A program made the translations under genes and the position numbers. Below the pieces are notes generated by a model. It had not been told where the DNA came from and ran no database searches. It saw only the letters and a list, made by a program, of their open reading frames with translations. From an uncultured Acetatifactor sp. (GTDB lineage Bacteria > Bacillota > Clostridia > Lachnospirales > Lachnospiraceae): a stretch of DNA of 44,951 bases. The stretch covers positions 1 to 44,951 of the forward strand of contig CAJUCE010000040.1 in assembly GCA_910584865.1 (NCBI GenBank). The letters are read 5' to 3'. Positions 31,495 to 39,975 of this stretch are shown piece by piece. Position 1 is the first letter of the stretch, and every line of letters begins with the position of its first letter.

Positions 31495-32709
31495 CTACAA
31501 AGCCTTGATCCGATCCACGGCCTCCACCGTATTTTCGTAACTTCCAAAAGCTGTCAGCCTGAAATACCTTTCTCCGCTGGGACCGAAGCCGGATCCCGGC
31601 GTCCCCACTACATTTCCTTTCTCCAACAGATAGTCAAAGAACTCCCAACTGGTCATCCTGCCGGGCGTCTTCATCCAGATATACGGAGAATTCACTCCGC
31701 CCGAAACCGTGTATCCCGCCTCCTTCAGACCGTTGAAAATATACGCCGCATTCTTCCTGTAATAAGCAATCTGTTCCTGAAGCTGGGCCTTTCCAGCCGG
31801 GGAATAAACCGCCTCGCCTGCCCGCTGCACAATATAGGGCGCACCGTTATACTTGGTGCCGTGTCGTCTGGCCCACAGCGCATGCAGTGCCACGCCGCCG
31901 CATTTCAGCTCCTTCGGTACAACGGTAAATCCAAGGCGCAATCCCGTGAACCCGGCGTTTTTGGAGAAGGACCGGAATTCGATGGCACAGGAGCGCGCCC
32001 CCCGGCATTCATAGATACTGTGGGGTACATCATCCTCCTGAATATAAGCTTCGTACGCGGCGTCATAGAGTATGACGGCTCCGATCTTCATGGCATAATC
32101 CACCCATTCCTGCAGCTTCGGTTTTGTGACGGCAGCCCCCGTGGGATTATTGGGAAAACACAGATAGATCAAATCCGGCGTCTCCTTGGGCAGCCCGGGC
32201 ATGAATTGATTTTCCTCTGTACAGGGCATATAGATCACATTGCTCCAGGTCTCCGATTCCCTGTCATAGCTCCCTGTCCGGCCCGCCATCACATTGGAAT
32301 CCACATACACCGGATATACGGGATCACATACCGCAATCCGGATGTTTGGTCCGAAGATCTCCTGGATATTGCCCGTGTCGCATTTCGCCCCGTCGGAGAT
32401 AAATATCTCATCTGCCGATATGCCGCATCCCCGGGCCTGGTAATCCTGCCGTGCAATAATTTCCCGCAGAAATTCATACCCCAGATCAGGGGCATAGCCC
32501 CGAAAGCTCTCCGCCCTTCCCATCTCGTCCACCGCACTGTGCAGCGCCTCGATGACTGCCGGAACCAACGGCAGCGTCACATCTCCAATCCCCAGCCTGA
32601 TCACCTTCCGGTCCGGATGAGCTGCGCTGTACGCGCTTACTTTTTTCCCGATCGTAGAAAACAAATAGCTTCCGGGAAGCTTTAAATAATTCTCGTTAAC
32701 CTGAACCAT
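31495..32709 (-). CDS. dapL: LL-diaminopimelate aminotransferase
   Basis: A 404-residue class I/II PLP aminotransferase. It starts MVQVNENYLKLPGSYLFSTIG and has RLGIGDVTLPL, SDGAKCDTGNIQ, YLCFPNNPTGA, the PLP lysine in FRSFSKNAGFTGLRLG, and the family-typical HALWARRHGTKYNGAPYIVQ. DapL converts tetrahydrodipicolinate directly to LL-diaminopimelate. This bypasses the succinylase or acetylase route and feeds lysine and peptidoglycan synthesis. It directly follows dapF, the next step, on the same strand. ATG 32709 fits family alignments; the upstream frame is an extension without homology. Confidence 0.95.
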   Translation of the reverse strand: MVQVNENYLKLPGSYLFSTIGKKVSAYSAAHPDRKVIRLGIGDVTLPLVPAVIEALHSAVDEMGRAESFRGYAPDLGYEFLREIIARQDYQARGCGISADEIFISDGAKCDTGNIQEIFGPNIRIAVCDPVYPVYVDSNVMAGRTGSYDRESETWSNVIYMPCTEENQFMPGLPKETPDLIYLCFPNNPTGAAVTKPKLQEWVDYAMKIGAVILYDAAYEAYIQEDDVPHSIYECRGARSCAIEFRSFSKNAGFTGLRLGFTVVPKELKCGGVALHALWARRHGTKYNGAPYIVQRAGEAVYSPAGKAQLQEQIAYYRKNAAYIFNGLKEAGYTVSGGVNSPYIWMKTPGRMTSWEFFDYLLEKGNVVGTPGSGFGPSGERYFRLTAFGSYENTVEAVDRIKAL

Positions 32710-32775
32710 ATTTTTCAGCCTTCTTTCCCGATGCGTTTTGCAGCGCTTTTTTGCTCTGCTCCGCATCTGTTTTCT

Positions 32776-33669
32776 TTATAATTCTCCGTTCATTATCTGT
32801 AGAACATCTACTTCAATCTCGCCTTCAAATACCGTGACAGCGGGGCCCGTCATGTAGATCAGATTCTTCTCTCTGTCCCATTCGATAAGCAATTCGCCCC
32901 CCAGCAGCCTGACGGTTACCGCATTGTCTGTCAAACCGTTGAGAACACAGGCCACTGCCGCCGCGCAGCATCCGGTTCCGCAGGCTAAGGTTTCTCCGGT
33001 CCCGCGCTCCCATACGCGCATAAATGCGGTTTTCCTGTCCAGGACTTCCACAAATTCCGTGTTTGTGCGCTTCGGGAATCTGACATGATTTTCAAATAAA
33101 GGCCCGGTCTGCTCCAGCTTCATCTGTGCCACATCCCGTGCAAAAATCACTGCGTGGGGATTCCCCATGGATACACAGGTCATACGGTATTCCCTGCCAT
33201 CCACCAGAATCGGTTCGTCCACCACCCGGTCTCCCCGGGCCTCCACCGGAATCAGTGCCGGTTCCATAACAGGACTGCCCATATTGACCCGAACCTGAAC
33301 CACACTTCCCCGATCTCCGGGCTGTCCCGGCATTTTCTCCACAATCAGATCCAAATATTTTACCTTTCCCGCGCTGATTACGCTTATGTGGTCAGAATTC
33401 GTCAGGCATTTATCATAAACATACTTTCCCACACAGCGGATTCCGTTTCCGCACATCTCTGCCCGGGTTCCGTCCGCATTGTACATCTCCATCTCAAAAT
33501 CGGCTTCCGTACTGGGATTGATAAAGATCACCCCGTCTCCTCCGATACCGAAATGTCTGTCGGAAAGCCGTCGCACCAGATCGGGCTTTAGCTCCTTTCG
33601 GATCTGCTCCTCAAACCCGTTTACATAAATATAATCATTGCCGCATCCCTGCATTTTCGTAAATTTCAT
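32776..33669 (-). CDS. dapF: Diaminopimelate epimerase
   Basis: A 297-residue two-domain epimerase, MKFTKMQGCGNDYIYVNGF and onward. Both catalytic cysteines are present: EMCGNGIRC and LACGTGCCAA. Also present are FGIGGDGVIFI and MGNPHAVIF. DapF interconverts LL- and meso-diaminopimelate without cofactor. It precedes dapL in the same operon, an order that gives direct flux from tetrahydrodipicolinate to meso-DAP for the cell wall and lysine. Length is slightly above the usual 275 but without an obvious insertion. Confidence 0.95.
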   Translation of the reverse strand: MKFTKMQGCGNDYIYVNGFEEQIRKELKPDLVRRLSDRHFGIGGDGVIFINPSTEADFEMEMYNADGTRAEMCGNGIRCVGKYVYDKCLTNSDHISVISAGKVKYLDLIVEKMPGQPGDRGSVVQVRVNMGSPVMEPALIPVEARGDRVVDEPILVDGREYRMTCVSMGNPHAVIFARDVAQMKLEQTGPLFENHVRFPKRTNTEFVEVLDRKTAFMRVWERGTGETLACGTGCCAAAVACVLNGLTDNAVTVRLLGGELLIEWDREKNLIYMTGPAVTVFEGEIEVDVLQIMNGEL

Positions 33670-33767
33670 TGTTATATTCCCATTCCGTCATATTATTTTT
33701 GTACGCCGGCTTCACCTGTTTCCGATTCATGCCGGCTCTCCATGGTCTTCGGCATATCATTGCATAC

Positions 33768-33801
33768 GAATCGCCCGTTTCTCATGAAAGCCTGGCGATT
33801 C
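33768..33801. repeat. Hairpin between ANTAR gene and dapF
   Basis: GAATCGCC (33768-33775) and GGCGATTC (33794-33801) form a perfect 8-bp stem downstream of the ANTAR gene. No U-run follows on the minus strand, so termination is uncertain. Confidence 0.4.
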
Positions 33802-33825
33802 TGTCCGGCCGCATATCCGCACACC

Positions 33826-34371
33826 CTACTTCATCATGGACAGCACCATGTACGCGGTCTCCGCCAGATTGGTGCCGCTGTCCATACTGCATTTCTGCAG
33901 ATATTTATGGGCCTCTTCCTCCGTGAGATGATTCCTGACCATCAAAAGCGCCTTGGCCTCCCGGATGGCTGCGGCTTCCTCCGCGCTTCTGACCTTCGGC
34001 TTCTGTCTCGCCTTCCTCCTGCGCCGATCCTGCTCCGCAGTCATCATCTCCACGGTATTCACCAGATCATGCACCTTCAGAGGCATACTCAGACACACGA
34101 TCCCCTCTCCCCCGCACTGGCTGAGTAATCTGTCGGAGGCCAAAAGCAATAATTCAAATCCTTCCGGCAGGCATTCCCGTAAACCGGAATATACCATATC
34201 CGTCAGCTTATAGCTGCAGATGACAATCCCGCCGTTTAAACCGTCCGTCAGACCAATTACCTGGGCGCCCGCAGTGCACACCCCGATTACCCGGAAGCCG
34301 TTTCTCACCAGCATATTTTTGATATTCTTCGCATCCTCCAGCTTCGGCAGAGCCACAATGAGATTCGTCAA
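33826..34371 (-). CDS. ANTAR-domain RNA-binding regulator with pseudo-receiver
   Basis: A 181-residue protein. Residues 1-110 fold like a response-regulator receiver, but the phosphoacceptor position (within IVICSYKLTDM) lacks the usual Asp and the N-terminal acidic pair is weak. Residues about 125-180 are an ANTAR domain (AAIREAKALLMVRNHLTEEEAHKYLQ, then TNLAETAY). ANTAR proteins bind paired hexaloop hairpins to prevent transcription termination and frequently control nitrogen genes. It lies 171 bases downstream of glnA on the same strand, so a role in glutamine synthetase control is likely. The start is TTG 34371 after GGGGGTGGAGG. Confidence 0.85.
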   Translation of the reverse strand: MTNLIVALPKLEDAKNIKNMLVRNGFRVIGVCTAGAQVIGLTDGLNGGIVICSYKLTDMVYSGLRECLPEGFELLLLASDRLLSQCGGEGIVCLSMPLKVHDLVNTVEMMTAEQDRRRRKARQKPKVRSAEEAAAIREAKALLMVRNHLTEEEAHKYLQKCSMDSGTNLAETAYMVLSMMK

Positions 34372-34542
34372 GCCTCCACCCCCTTTTGCTATACATGCGT
34401 CAGTTCATGTCAGGTAACCGCTCAGCGCCCTGTCTGAACCGTTCCCCGTCCCTGCCGCCGAAACCAATGTTCCGCAGCCGGACGCAGAGTACCCGCTTCT
34501 CACGGCTGCGCCTGATTCATCACCTGCAGAAACAAAGGGGGT
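34372..34542 (-). other. glnA-ANTAR intergenic spacer
   Basis: On the minus strand, GCAGCCG and CGGCTGC can pair around a 22-nt loop. No convincing pair of ANTAR hexaloop hairpins and no terminator were found, so co-transcription with glnA is likely. Confidence 0.35.
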
Positions 34543-35874
34543 TTAATACCGATACAGATATTCCCGGATCTCCCACTGTGACACATAGGCCCGATACTGC
34601 TGCCATTCCTTCTCCTTGGCCGCGATATACTTCTCCGCCACATGCTCTCCCAGCACGTCCAGAATGAAAGGATCCCTCTTCAGCTCCTCAATGGCCTCCA
34701 TCAGCGTCCCCGGCAAATGTTCGATGCCCAGGGCCCTTCTCTCCTTTTCCGTCATGGTATAAATATTGCAGTCCACACTCCCCGGCGGCTCTATCCTGTT
34801 CGCAATGCCGTCCAGTCCTGCCTTCAGACATACCGCCAGTGTCAGATAGGGGTTCGAGGCAGAGTCGGGGCTGCGCAATTCGATTCTGGTATTGCCGCCT
34901 CTGTCTGCGGGAATGCGGATCAGCGGACTTCTGTTGGTAGCGCTCCATGCGATATAAACCGGAGCCGCATAGCCCGGCACCAGCCTCTTGTATGAATTGA
35001 CCAGCTGATTGGTGATGGCCGCCATTCCCTTGATATGCTTCATGATTCCGCCTATAAAATAGTACGCCTCCCTGCTCAATCCGTTTGGATCCTGTTTATC
35101 CTCAAAGAGATTCCTGCCTTCCCTGTGCAGGGACATATTGATATGCATCCCGGAACCATTCACTCCATACAGGGGTTTGGGCATAAACGTGGCGTGGAGA
35201 CCGTGACGCTTGGCAATGGTGCGCACCGCCAGCTTAAAGGTCATAAGATTGTCCGCCGTCACCAGAGCCTCATCGTAACGGAAATCCACCTCGTGCTGGG
35301 CAGGAGCAATCTCATGATGGGACGCCTCGATAATCAGTCCCATCTCCTCCAGCGTCATCACGATATCTCTCCTGGCATTCTCCCCTCCGTCCAGCGGACC
35401 GATATCAAAGTATCCGGCCTGCTCATGGGTCCTGGTGGTAGGCATCCCATTCTCATCCGTATCAAACAGGAAAAACTCACACTCCGGCCCCACTTCAAAA
35501 GTATAGCCCATTTCCGCCGCCTCTTTCAGCGCTCTGCGGAGCACGAACCTGGGATCTCCTTCAAAGGGTGTGCCGTCCGGCCGGTAGATGTCGCAAATCA
35601 TCCTGGCAACCTTTCCCTGCTGCGGCCTCCAGGGGAAAATCTCCAATGTAGACAAATCCGGATGCAGATACATGTCCGACTCTTCAATGCCCACAAATCC
35701 GTCTATGGAAGATCCGTCGAATGTGCATCTGTTATCCAGCGCCTTTTCCAGCTGGTTGGCAGTGATAGCAATATTTTTCAGATGACCGAACATATCTGTA
35801 AACTGCAGGCGGATAAATTCAACATCCTCTTCCTCCACCAGCCTCACAATGTCGTCCCTTGTATTTTTCTTCAT
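34543..35874 (-). CDS. glnA: Glutamine synthetase, type I (alpha)
   Basis: A 443-residue GSI. The N-terminal beta-grasp domain has FIRLQFTDMFGHLKNIAI. The catalytic domain has FDGSSIDGFVGIEESDMYL, VGPECEFFLF, GSGMHINMSLH and NRSPLIRIPADRG. It condenses glutamate and ammonia using ATP, the main nitrogen-assimilation step. The 443-residue length and absence of the adenylylation-loop type place it in the GSI-alpha group of Firmicutes, which is feedback inhibited rather than adenylylated. An ANTAR regulator follows in the same direction. It has its own promoter and a leader of about 170 nt. Confidence 0.95.
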   Translation of the reverse strand: MKKNTRDDIVRLVEEEDVEFIRLQFTDMFGHLKNIAITANQLEKALDNRCTFDGSSIDGFVGIEESDMYLHPDLSTLEIFPWRPQQGKVARMICDIYRPDGTPFEGDPRFVLRRALKEAAEMGYTFEVGPECEFFLFDTDENGMPTTRTHEQAGYFDIGPLDGGENARRDIVMTLEEMGLIIEASHHEIAPAQHEVDFRYDEALVTADNLMTFKLAVRTIAKRHGLHATFMPKPLYGVNGSGMHINMSLHREGRNLFEDKQDPNGLSREAYYFIGGIMKHIKGMAAITNQLVNSYKRLVPGYAAPVYIAWSATNRSPLIRIPADRGGNTRIELRSPDSASNPYLTLAVCLKAGLDGIANRIEPPGSVDCNIYTMTEKERRALGIEHLPGTLMEAIEELKRDPFILDVLGEHVAEKYIAAKEKEWQQYRAYVSQWEIREYLYRY

Positions 35875-36047
35875 AATAATCCTGTCCCCGCCTTTCCCGG
35901 TGTACTGAAAACTTACCTTTCATACTCGTAAGCAGATTCATTTTGCTTTCTGTACCACGCCGCAGACATGCCGCCTATTATCCGTTTATGCCGCCGGGCA
36001 TTTTCAGTATGCTACACGAATTGTGCAGTATAAATTCTTACTGCCTC

Positions 36048-36076
36048 ATTTTATCACCCGTGTCCCTGCATTTCAA
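36048..36076 (-). promoter_or_regulatory. Promoter of glnA
   Basis: On the minus strand, TTGAAA (36071-36076), 17 nt and TAAAAT (36048-36053). The transcript leader (about 35875-36041) can form GCAGTA/TACTGC just after the start and a long-range ACTGAAAA/TTTTCAGT pairing, but no U-tract terminator was seen in it. Confidence 0.55.
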
Positions 36077-36283
36077 GTCAAAATCCGGCTCGGACTATGA
36101 AAATTTGACATCTTAAGCTTTATTTTTATAAAGTCTGCAAAAACAGATGCCCTGCATCGTCCGGAAAAGCCCCCTCCGTCACCGGCAAATGCATAATTAC
36201 TCAGACATCAAAAGAATATTTCCGCTTCGCCATACATATCTATTATAAAGAAAAATGACCAGAAAACAATAAAGGGGAATGGG

Positions 36284-36751
36284 ATGAGTGCTAAAACCAA
36301 GATTGTCGTACTTCACATGAAAGAACTGATTTATACCGGAATTTTCGCCGTTCTGGGGGTTCTGTTCGTTATTCTGCTGATCCTGATGTTCCTGCCGGGC
36401 AAGGATAAAAAAGATCCCCCCGCCGAACCGGAACCGGAAGTAACTGAAACCGCCTCCCTCTACATACCGGGCATCTATACCACGGAACTGGTATTGGGCA
36501 GCGAATCCATCGATGTGGAAGTCATCGTAGACAAGAATTCCATAACATCGATCCGCATGGTCAACCTCAACGAGGCCGTTACAACCATGTACCCGCTGCT
36601 TCAGCCCACCTTCGATTCCATCTGCGGGCAGGTAATCGAACAGCAGTCTCTGGAATCCATCAGTTATGCATCCGACAGCAAGTATACCTCTCTGGTGCTG
36701 CTGGAGGCGATACAGAATTCGTTGGAGAAGGCGAAGGCGGGGGAGGGCTGA
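36284..36751 (+). CDS. Membrane-anchored FMN_bind-like protein
   Basis: A 155-residue protein. It has one N-terminal transmembrane helix (about residues 14-38), a Pro/Glu linker (DPPAEPEPEVTE) and an extracytoplasmic domain with the strand pattern of FMN_bind domains: YIPGIYTTELVLGSESIDVEVIVDKNSITSIR, then QVIEQQSLE and SKYTSLVLLEAIQNSLEKA. The usual flavinylation motif (SGAT-S/T) is not intact, so covalent FMN is doubtful. Divergent from glnA and apparently monocistronic. AAGGGG precedes ATG 36284. The function is unknown. Confidence 0.65.
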   Translation: MSAKTKIVVLHMKELIYTGIFAVLGVLFVILLILMFLPGKDKKDPPAEPEPEVTETASLYIPGIYTTELVLGSESIDVEVIVDKNSITSIRMVNLNEAVTTMYPLLQPTFDSICGQVIEQQSLESISYASDSKYTSLVLLEAIQNSLEKAKAGEG

Positions 36752-36770
36752 ATTTACAGGGATTCTGTAA

Positions 36771-36888
36771 GGAAGCGTTACGATATAAATTTACAGGATT
36801 CCGTATGGGAAAGCGCATATATGCTGGTGTTTTTTGGTATTTCGTGGTGTTTTGTTCCTGAAAGTGCCGATTTATTTTTTCACAATTC
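36771..36888 (+). repeat. Dispersed intergenic repeat, copy B
   Basis: This is the second copy of the element after mecA. It begins GGAAGCGTTACGA, shares ATAAATTT, CAGGATTC, GCATATA and TTTATTT-TTCACAATTC blocks in order, and ends at 36888. It carries about 28 extra bases in the middle. A partial duplicate of its CAGG-ATTCTGTAA motif precedes it at 36755-36770. Confidence 0.65.
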
Positions 36889-36928
36889 GTAAGAGAATGT
36901 CTGTAAAGATGCCTGAAAAATAACAGGG

Positions 36929-36966
36929 CCGGAAAGCAACAGGAGGTAAGCCTGGGAACTTTCCGG
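36929..36966 (-). terminator. Terminator of the small TPR gene
   Basis: CCGGAAAG (36929-36936) and CTTTCCGG (36959-36966) form a perfect stem. On the minus strand it is followed by a T-rich stretch (CCCTGTTATTTTTC). Confidence 0.55.
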
Positions 36967-36985
36967 CTGTTCAACCAGAACTTCT

Positions 36986-37216
36986 TTACCGGTCCAACGC
37001 CCGTCTATAGATTTCTACCATATCTTTATAATATGGCTCATAACTCAGATTATATGCAGTTTCAAAATGCGGCAATGCATTTTCATCTTCGTCAAGCCTG
37101 CCATATGCAACTCCAATCCAAAATTCGCTGGAAGCTATCTCCTCATTATCTGTTTCTGCAAAAGTCAATGCTAACTGGAGCTTTCTAAATTGAAACCTGT
37201 TAACATTGGCGGCCAT
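36986..37216 (-). CDS. Short TPR-like protein, possibly a remnant
   Basis: A 76-residue protein with a recognisable tetratricopeptide-like helix pair: EFWIGVAYGRLDEDENALPHFETAYNL followed by YYKDMVEIYRRAL. The frame stays open for about 26 codons upstream of ATG 37216 without a good alternative start, so it may be the C-terminal end of a larger decayed TPR protein. Another TPR-like fragment lies on the opposite strand 170 bases away. A terminator follows. The function is unknown. Confidence 0.5.
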   Translation of the reverse strand: MAANVNRFQFRKLQLALTFAETDNEEIASSEFWIGVAYGRLDEDENALPHFETAYNLSYEPYYKDMVEIYRRALDR

Positions 37217-37384
37217 GCCGCCTACCCCCCAATCAAAAGGTCTGTACCGGCTGTGCCGGAACGAAAGATACCTTGTTAATCAAGGGCGCGAAGCGCCGCA
37301 CATTTTGTACGGTTTGTCAACCCCTTTTTTTAAAAAAGCTGGGGGAATTTATAAAAAAGGAATCCCAAAAGCCGCATAAAATAA
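37217..37384. other. Spacer with small palindromes
   Basis: No gene. It contains GGCGC-GAA-GCGCC (near 37287-37299) and a two-part stem GGAATC/GATTCC with AAGCC/GGCTT (37361-37399), which overlaps the start of the TPR remnant. Confidence 0.35.
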
Positions 37385-37558
37385 GGCTTAGAGATTCCGA
37401 GAGTCTATTATAGAGATTGGGGTGAAGCGTATCTTGCTCTGGGGGATCAATATCAGGATGTCGAAGCGGGTGAGCAGAATTCAGAAAAAGCGTTTAGTTA
37501 TTATAGGGATGCGCTTAAATGCCCAGATACAGGAAATAATGTCGTTTACTATATGTAA
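37385..37558 (+). pseudogene. TPR-like protein fragment
   Basis: An open frame with no start codon runs from a stop at 37382 to TAA at 37556-37558. It contains YRDWGEAYLALGDQYQD and EKAFSYYRDALKCPD, typical TPR helices, so it is a 3' relic of a TPR-repeat gene. The small minus-strand TPR gene beside it suggests both come from decayed TPR genes at an island edge. Confidence 0.45.
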
Positions 37559-37757
37559 GAATATTTCCGTCTGAATATCAAAAATGCATATAGGTAGAGT
37601 TCGCAGTCAGGTACCGGAAACCGTCCGGGAGGAAACGCGGTTACAGGGGATGAAGCTGATTAGTGCGTTTCTGGTTGGGATTGGAATGGTAAAAATCCCA
37701 GTACGTACCATGAGCAGAAACGTGTCTGGGGAAGCGTGGCTGTCAGAAATCTTTCGG

Positions 37758-38228
37758 TCATTTTTCTGGCACGCCCAGAATCTCCAGGCTATGGTCATAC
37801 AGCAATTCGTTGGTTGCTTCAACATTCATCTTTTGATTCAGGGAAAACAGAAGTATTGCATCCCGCTCGTCCTTTGCGTACAATTTCCTATATCCGGAAA
37901 GTTTCAGCATTGCCTGCGTTTCTTCAACGGACAGATGCATCCCAAATGCTATAGCTATTAGCTTGTTGCGGGACGGCATCCTGCGGCCATCAAATATCTG
38001 GTATACATAGGTACGGTTAAGCAAGGAATTCCGTACTACATCCGCCCTGCTGATCCCTTTTTGATCCAAAAGCATTTTCAGGTGTTCGGGCAGGCTGCGT
38101 AAAAGCAAGTGGGAACTGTGCTTTTCGAAGTAATCCTCGATATTTGCAGTGGCTTTGAGTTCATGTTCCAGCTCTAAAGTTGACGGCGTCTGGTTTGGGA
38201 CAGACACTGTATTTGAATTCAATTTCAT
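37758..38228 (-). CDS. XRE-like helix-turn-helix regulator
   Basis: A 156-residue protein. A flexible N-terminus is followed by a Cro/C1-type helix-turn-helix (about residues 48-105) with LPEHLKMLLDQKGISRADVVRNS and the recognition region LNRTYVYQIFDGRRMPSRNKLIAIAFG. A helical tail follows, ending LLYDHSLEILGVPEK. AGGAGG lies six bases before ATG 38228. It is divergent from the Ser/Thr kinase gene, with 144 bases between starts, and is the likely regulator of that cluster, or a target of the kinase. There is no membrane segment. Confidence 0.8.
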   Translation of the reverse strand: MKLNSNTVSVPNQTPSTLELEHELKATANIEDYFEKHSSHLLLRSLPEHLKMLLDQKGISRADVVRNSLLNRTYVYQIFDGRRMPSRNKLIAIAFGMHLSVEETQAMLKLSGYRKLYAKDERDAILLFSLNQKMNVEATNELLYDHSLEILGVPEK

Positions 38229-38248
38229 ATTGAGCCTCCTGATTTATC

Positions 38249-38328
38249 TGGTATAATAGACCTTATTCAAGGCAATCAGCGGCCGAATGGCCATCCATAC
38301 CATATGCGGGTTTTGCACATGGTATAAT
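38249..38328 (+). promoter_or_regulatory. Divergent promoter region of kinase cluster
   Basis: TGGTATAAT, a perfect extended -10 element, occurs at 38320-38328, 45 bases before the kinase ATG. The identical nonamer is repeated at 38249-38257. Between them lies GGCC-N4-GGCC and the palindrome ATGGCCAT, possible sites for the divergent XRE protein. Confidence 0.5.
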
Positions 38329-38372
38329 TATATAGCATGAATGATGACATGGCAAGCAAGGAGGTGAAAATA

Positions 38373-39563
38373 ATGGAACACTTGGATTATGAAGAAATTG
38401 AACTGATGAAACAAAGTGAAAATAGTACGGTGCATTTGATAAGGGAAAAAGAAGGGGGGAAGTTTTTCGTAAGAAAGGTAATGAAGGGGCAACATCCGGT
38501 GTATTTGACATTACAGAGCTGTACTCACCCGTGTTTGCCGCAGATTTACGATGTCGCCATAGCAGAAGGGGACACAACAATCATAGAAGAATATATAGAT
38601 GGCCCATCGTTAGGCGGCATAAAATTGTCTGGAAAACAATTCAAAGGTGTTGTAAAGGATTTATGCTCTGTTTTGGAATTCCTACATGGTAAGGGTATCA
38701 TTCACCGTGATATTAAGCCTTCCAATATTATTTATAAAGAGAGCGGGCATATAGGCCTGATTGATTTTGATGCAGCCCGTGAGCCAAAAGAGAATCGAGA
38801 GCAGGATACCAGGCTGCTGGGCACTCGTGGATATGCGCCTCCGGAGCAATATGGTTTTTCCCAGACTGATGTAAGGACTGATATCTATTCTCTCGGTGTT
38901 ACGCTGGAACAGATTCTGCAGGATGGATTTCAAAAGCTGCGGTATAAAAGAAGGCTGCAAAAATGTACGGAACTGGATCCGAATAAACGGTACCAGTCCA
39001 TACGGCAGGTAAGAAGAGCTTTTTTTCATACGGAGCGGAATATTCTGGCAGGTCTTGCAGTAATTGCAGCGGCAGCGTTTTTCGGCTGCTATCTTCTAAA
39101 AAACAATAAGGATATTATTTCTTCCACTCCAAATATGGCTGCGGCTGAAAGGTATCCAAATCAGATTCTCTGGAATGATTATCCTGTAACTGATTATCTG
39201 GGGAGATACATAGATGATATTATGGAAGAACTGGATGCATCCTGTGATGAATTTGCGGAGGATGGTGATGAAAGTATATGTGCTTATAGGGAAATCGGGA
39301 TTATTTTTTATTTTGATAACAGAAGAAGGATTTACCGGATCGTAACCGATCCGGCACTTTGTACCTACAACGGAGATTCGCTTAATGTAAACAGGGATAA
39401 AATTCTTGAAATTTTGGGAACTCCTTTTATGATGGGCTGGACAGAATGGGGATTGGAGGATGTTCCGGATGAATACTTTGTAGACTATTATAATGGAAAA
39501 GAAGGCATCAGATTTTATATGCCGTCACCGGAGAAAGCGGCCACGGATTTGTTTATTGATTAG
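38373..39563 (+). CDS. Membrane Ser/Thr protein kinase (Hanks type)
   Basis: A 396-residue kinase. The glycine loop is degenerate (QSENSTV), with an ATP lysine near Lys35 (FFVRK). The catalytic loop HRDIKPSN (Asp113, Asn118), LIDFDAAR in place of DFG, and the activation segment GTRGYAPPEQYG are present, so it should be active. The kinase domain is shortened at the C-lobe. One transmembrane helix follows (about residues 224-242), then a 150-residue extracytoplasmic domain without PASTA repeats (YPNQILWNDYPVTDYLG and onward). ATG 38373 is set by AAGGAGGTG six bases upstream. It heads a cluster with two RCC1-propeller proteins. Confidence 0.9.
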   Translation: MEHLDYEEIELMKQSENSTVHLIREKEGGKFFVRKVMKGQHPVYLTLQSCTHPCLPQIYDVAIAEGDTTIIEEYIDGPSLGGIKLSGKQFKGVVKDLCSVLEFLHGKGIIHRDIKPSNIIYKESGHIGLIDFDAAREPKENREQDTRLLGTRGYAPPEQYGFSQTDVRTDIYSLGVTLEQILQDGFQKLRYKRRLQKCTELDPNKRYQSIRQVRRAFFHTERNILAGLAVIAAAAFFGCYLLKNNKDIISSTPNMAAAERYPNQILWNDYPVTDYLGRYIDDIMEELDASCDEFAEDGDESICAYREIGIIFYFDNRRRIYRIVTDPALCTYNGDSLNVNRDKILEILGTPFMMGWTEWGLEDVPDEYFVDYYNGKEGIRFYMPSPEKAATDLFID

Positions 39564-39565
39564 AG

Positions 39566-39613
39566 AGCATACATCAAAAAAGTACCGTCATGGTACTTTT
39601 TTTGATGTATGCT
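39566..39613 (+). terminator. Long bidirectional terminator after the kinase
   Basis: AGCATACATCAAAAAAGTACC (39566-39586), GTCAT and its near-perfect complement (39592-39613) form a stem of about 21 bp, with A6/T7 tracts on either side. Confidence 0.8.
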
Positions 39614-39702
39614 GGCTGCAGACCTGCACAGGCCGAAATTGCTGTATAATAATAGAAATTTTTGTTGGTCAGGGAAATTATGAACAGCAGGAGGTGATCT
39701 TA

Positions 39703-39923
39703 ATGGTTTTTTTAACTCGTTATTTTCCTCATCCTCAAACCGCGGTAGTGTTCCAAGCTATTTGAAAAATGAGTATGAGAAGGTTGGTCTTGATCCGGAT
39801 AATGATTTGAGTGGTGAAATAGCCAATCAAGGGAAAAAGATGTATTGTACCATGTGTCGTAAGATATATAATGGCGGATATATGTGTCCTGCACGCCATA
39901 ATATTCTTGTTGAGTGGAAATAG
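39703..39923 (+). pseudogene. Small Cys-motif protein requiring a -1 frameshift (or frameshifted)
   Basis: ATG 39703 follows AGGAGGTGATC. The zero frame runs only 20 codons. Slipping back one base at T-TTT-TTA (U7 tract 39707-39713) gives about 73 residues: MVFFNSLFSSSSNRGSVP, then YLKNEYEKVGLDPDNDL, then KKMYCTMCRKIYNGGYMCPARHNILVEWK ending at 39923. The CxxC, later Cys and His suggest a zinc site. The heptamer is in the correct phase for programmed -1 frameshifting, but polymerase slippage, phase variation or a plain indel are equally possible. Confidence 0.55.
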
Positions 39924-39975
39924 GTATAAAATTTGCGAGCATATATAAAAACAGATACATGAAAGGAGATTTATC

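Noticed and set aside
35875..36041. Tandem ANTAR hairpins or an attenuator in the glnA leader
   Set aside because: Only weak stems were found, without hexaloops of the expected A1/G4 type and without a U-run.
37584..37961. 125-codon open frame on the plus strand
   Set aside because: It overlaps the XRE regulator gene on the other strand, has no ribosome site and its sequence resembles no protein I know.
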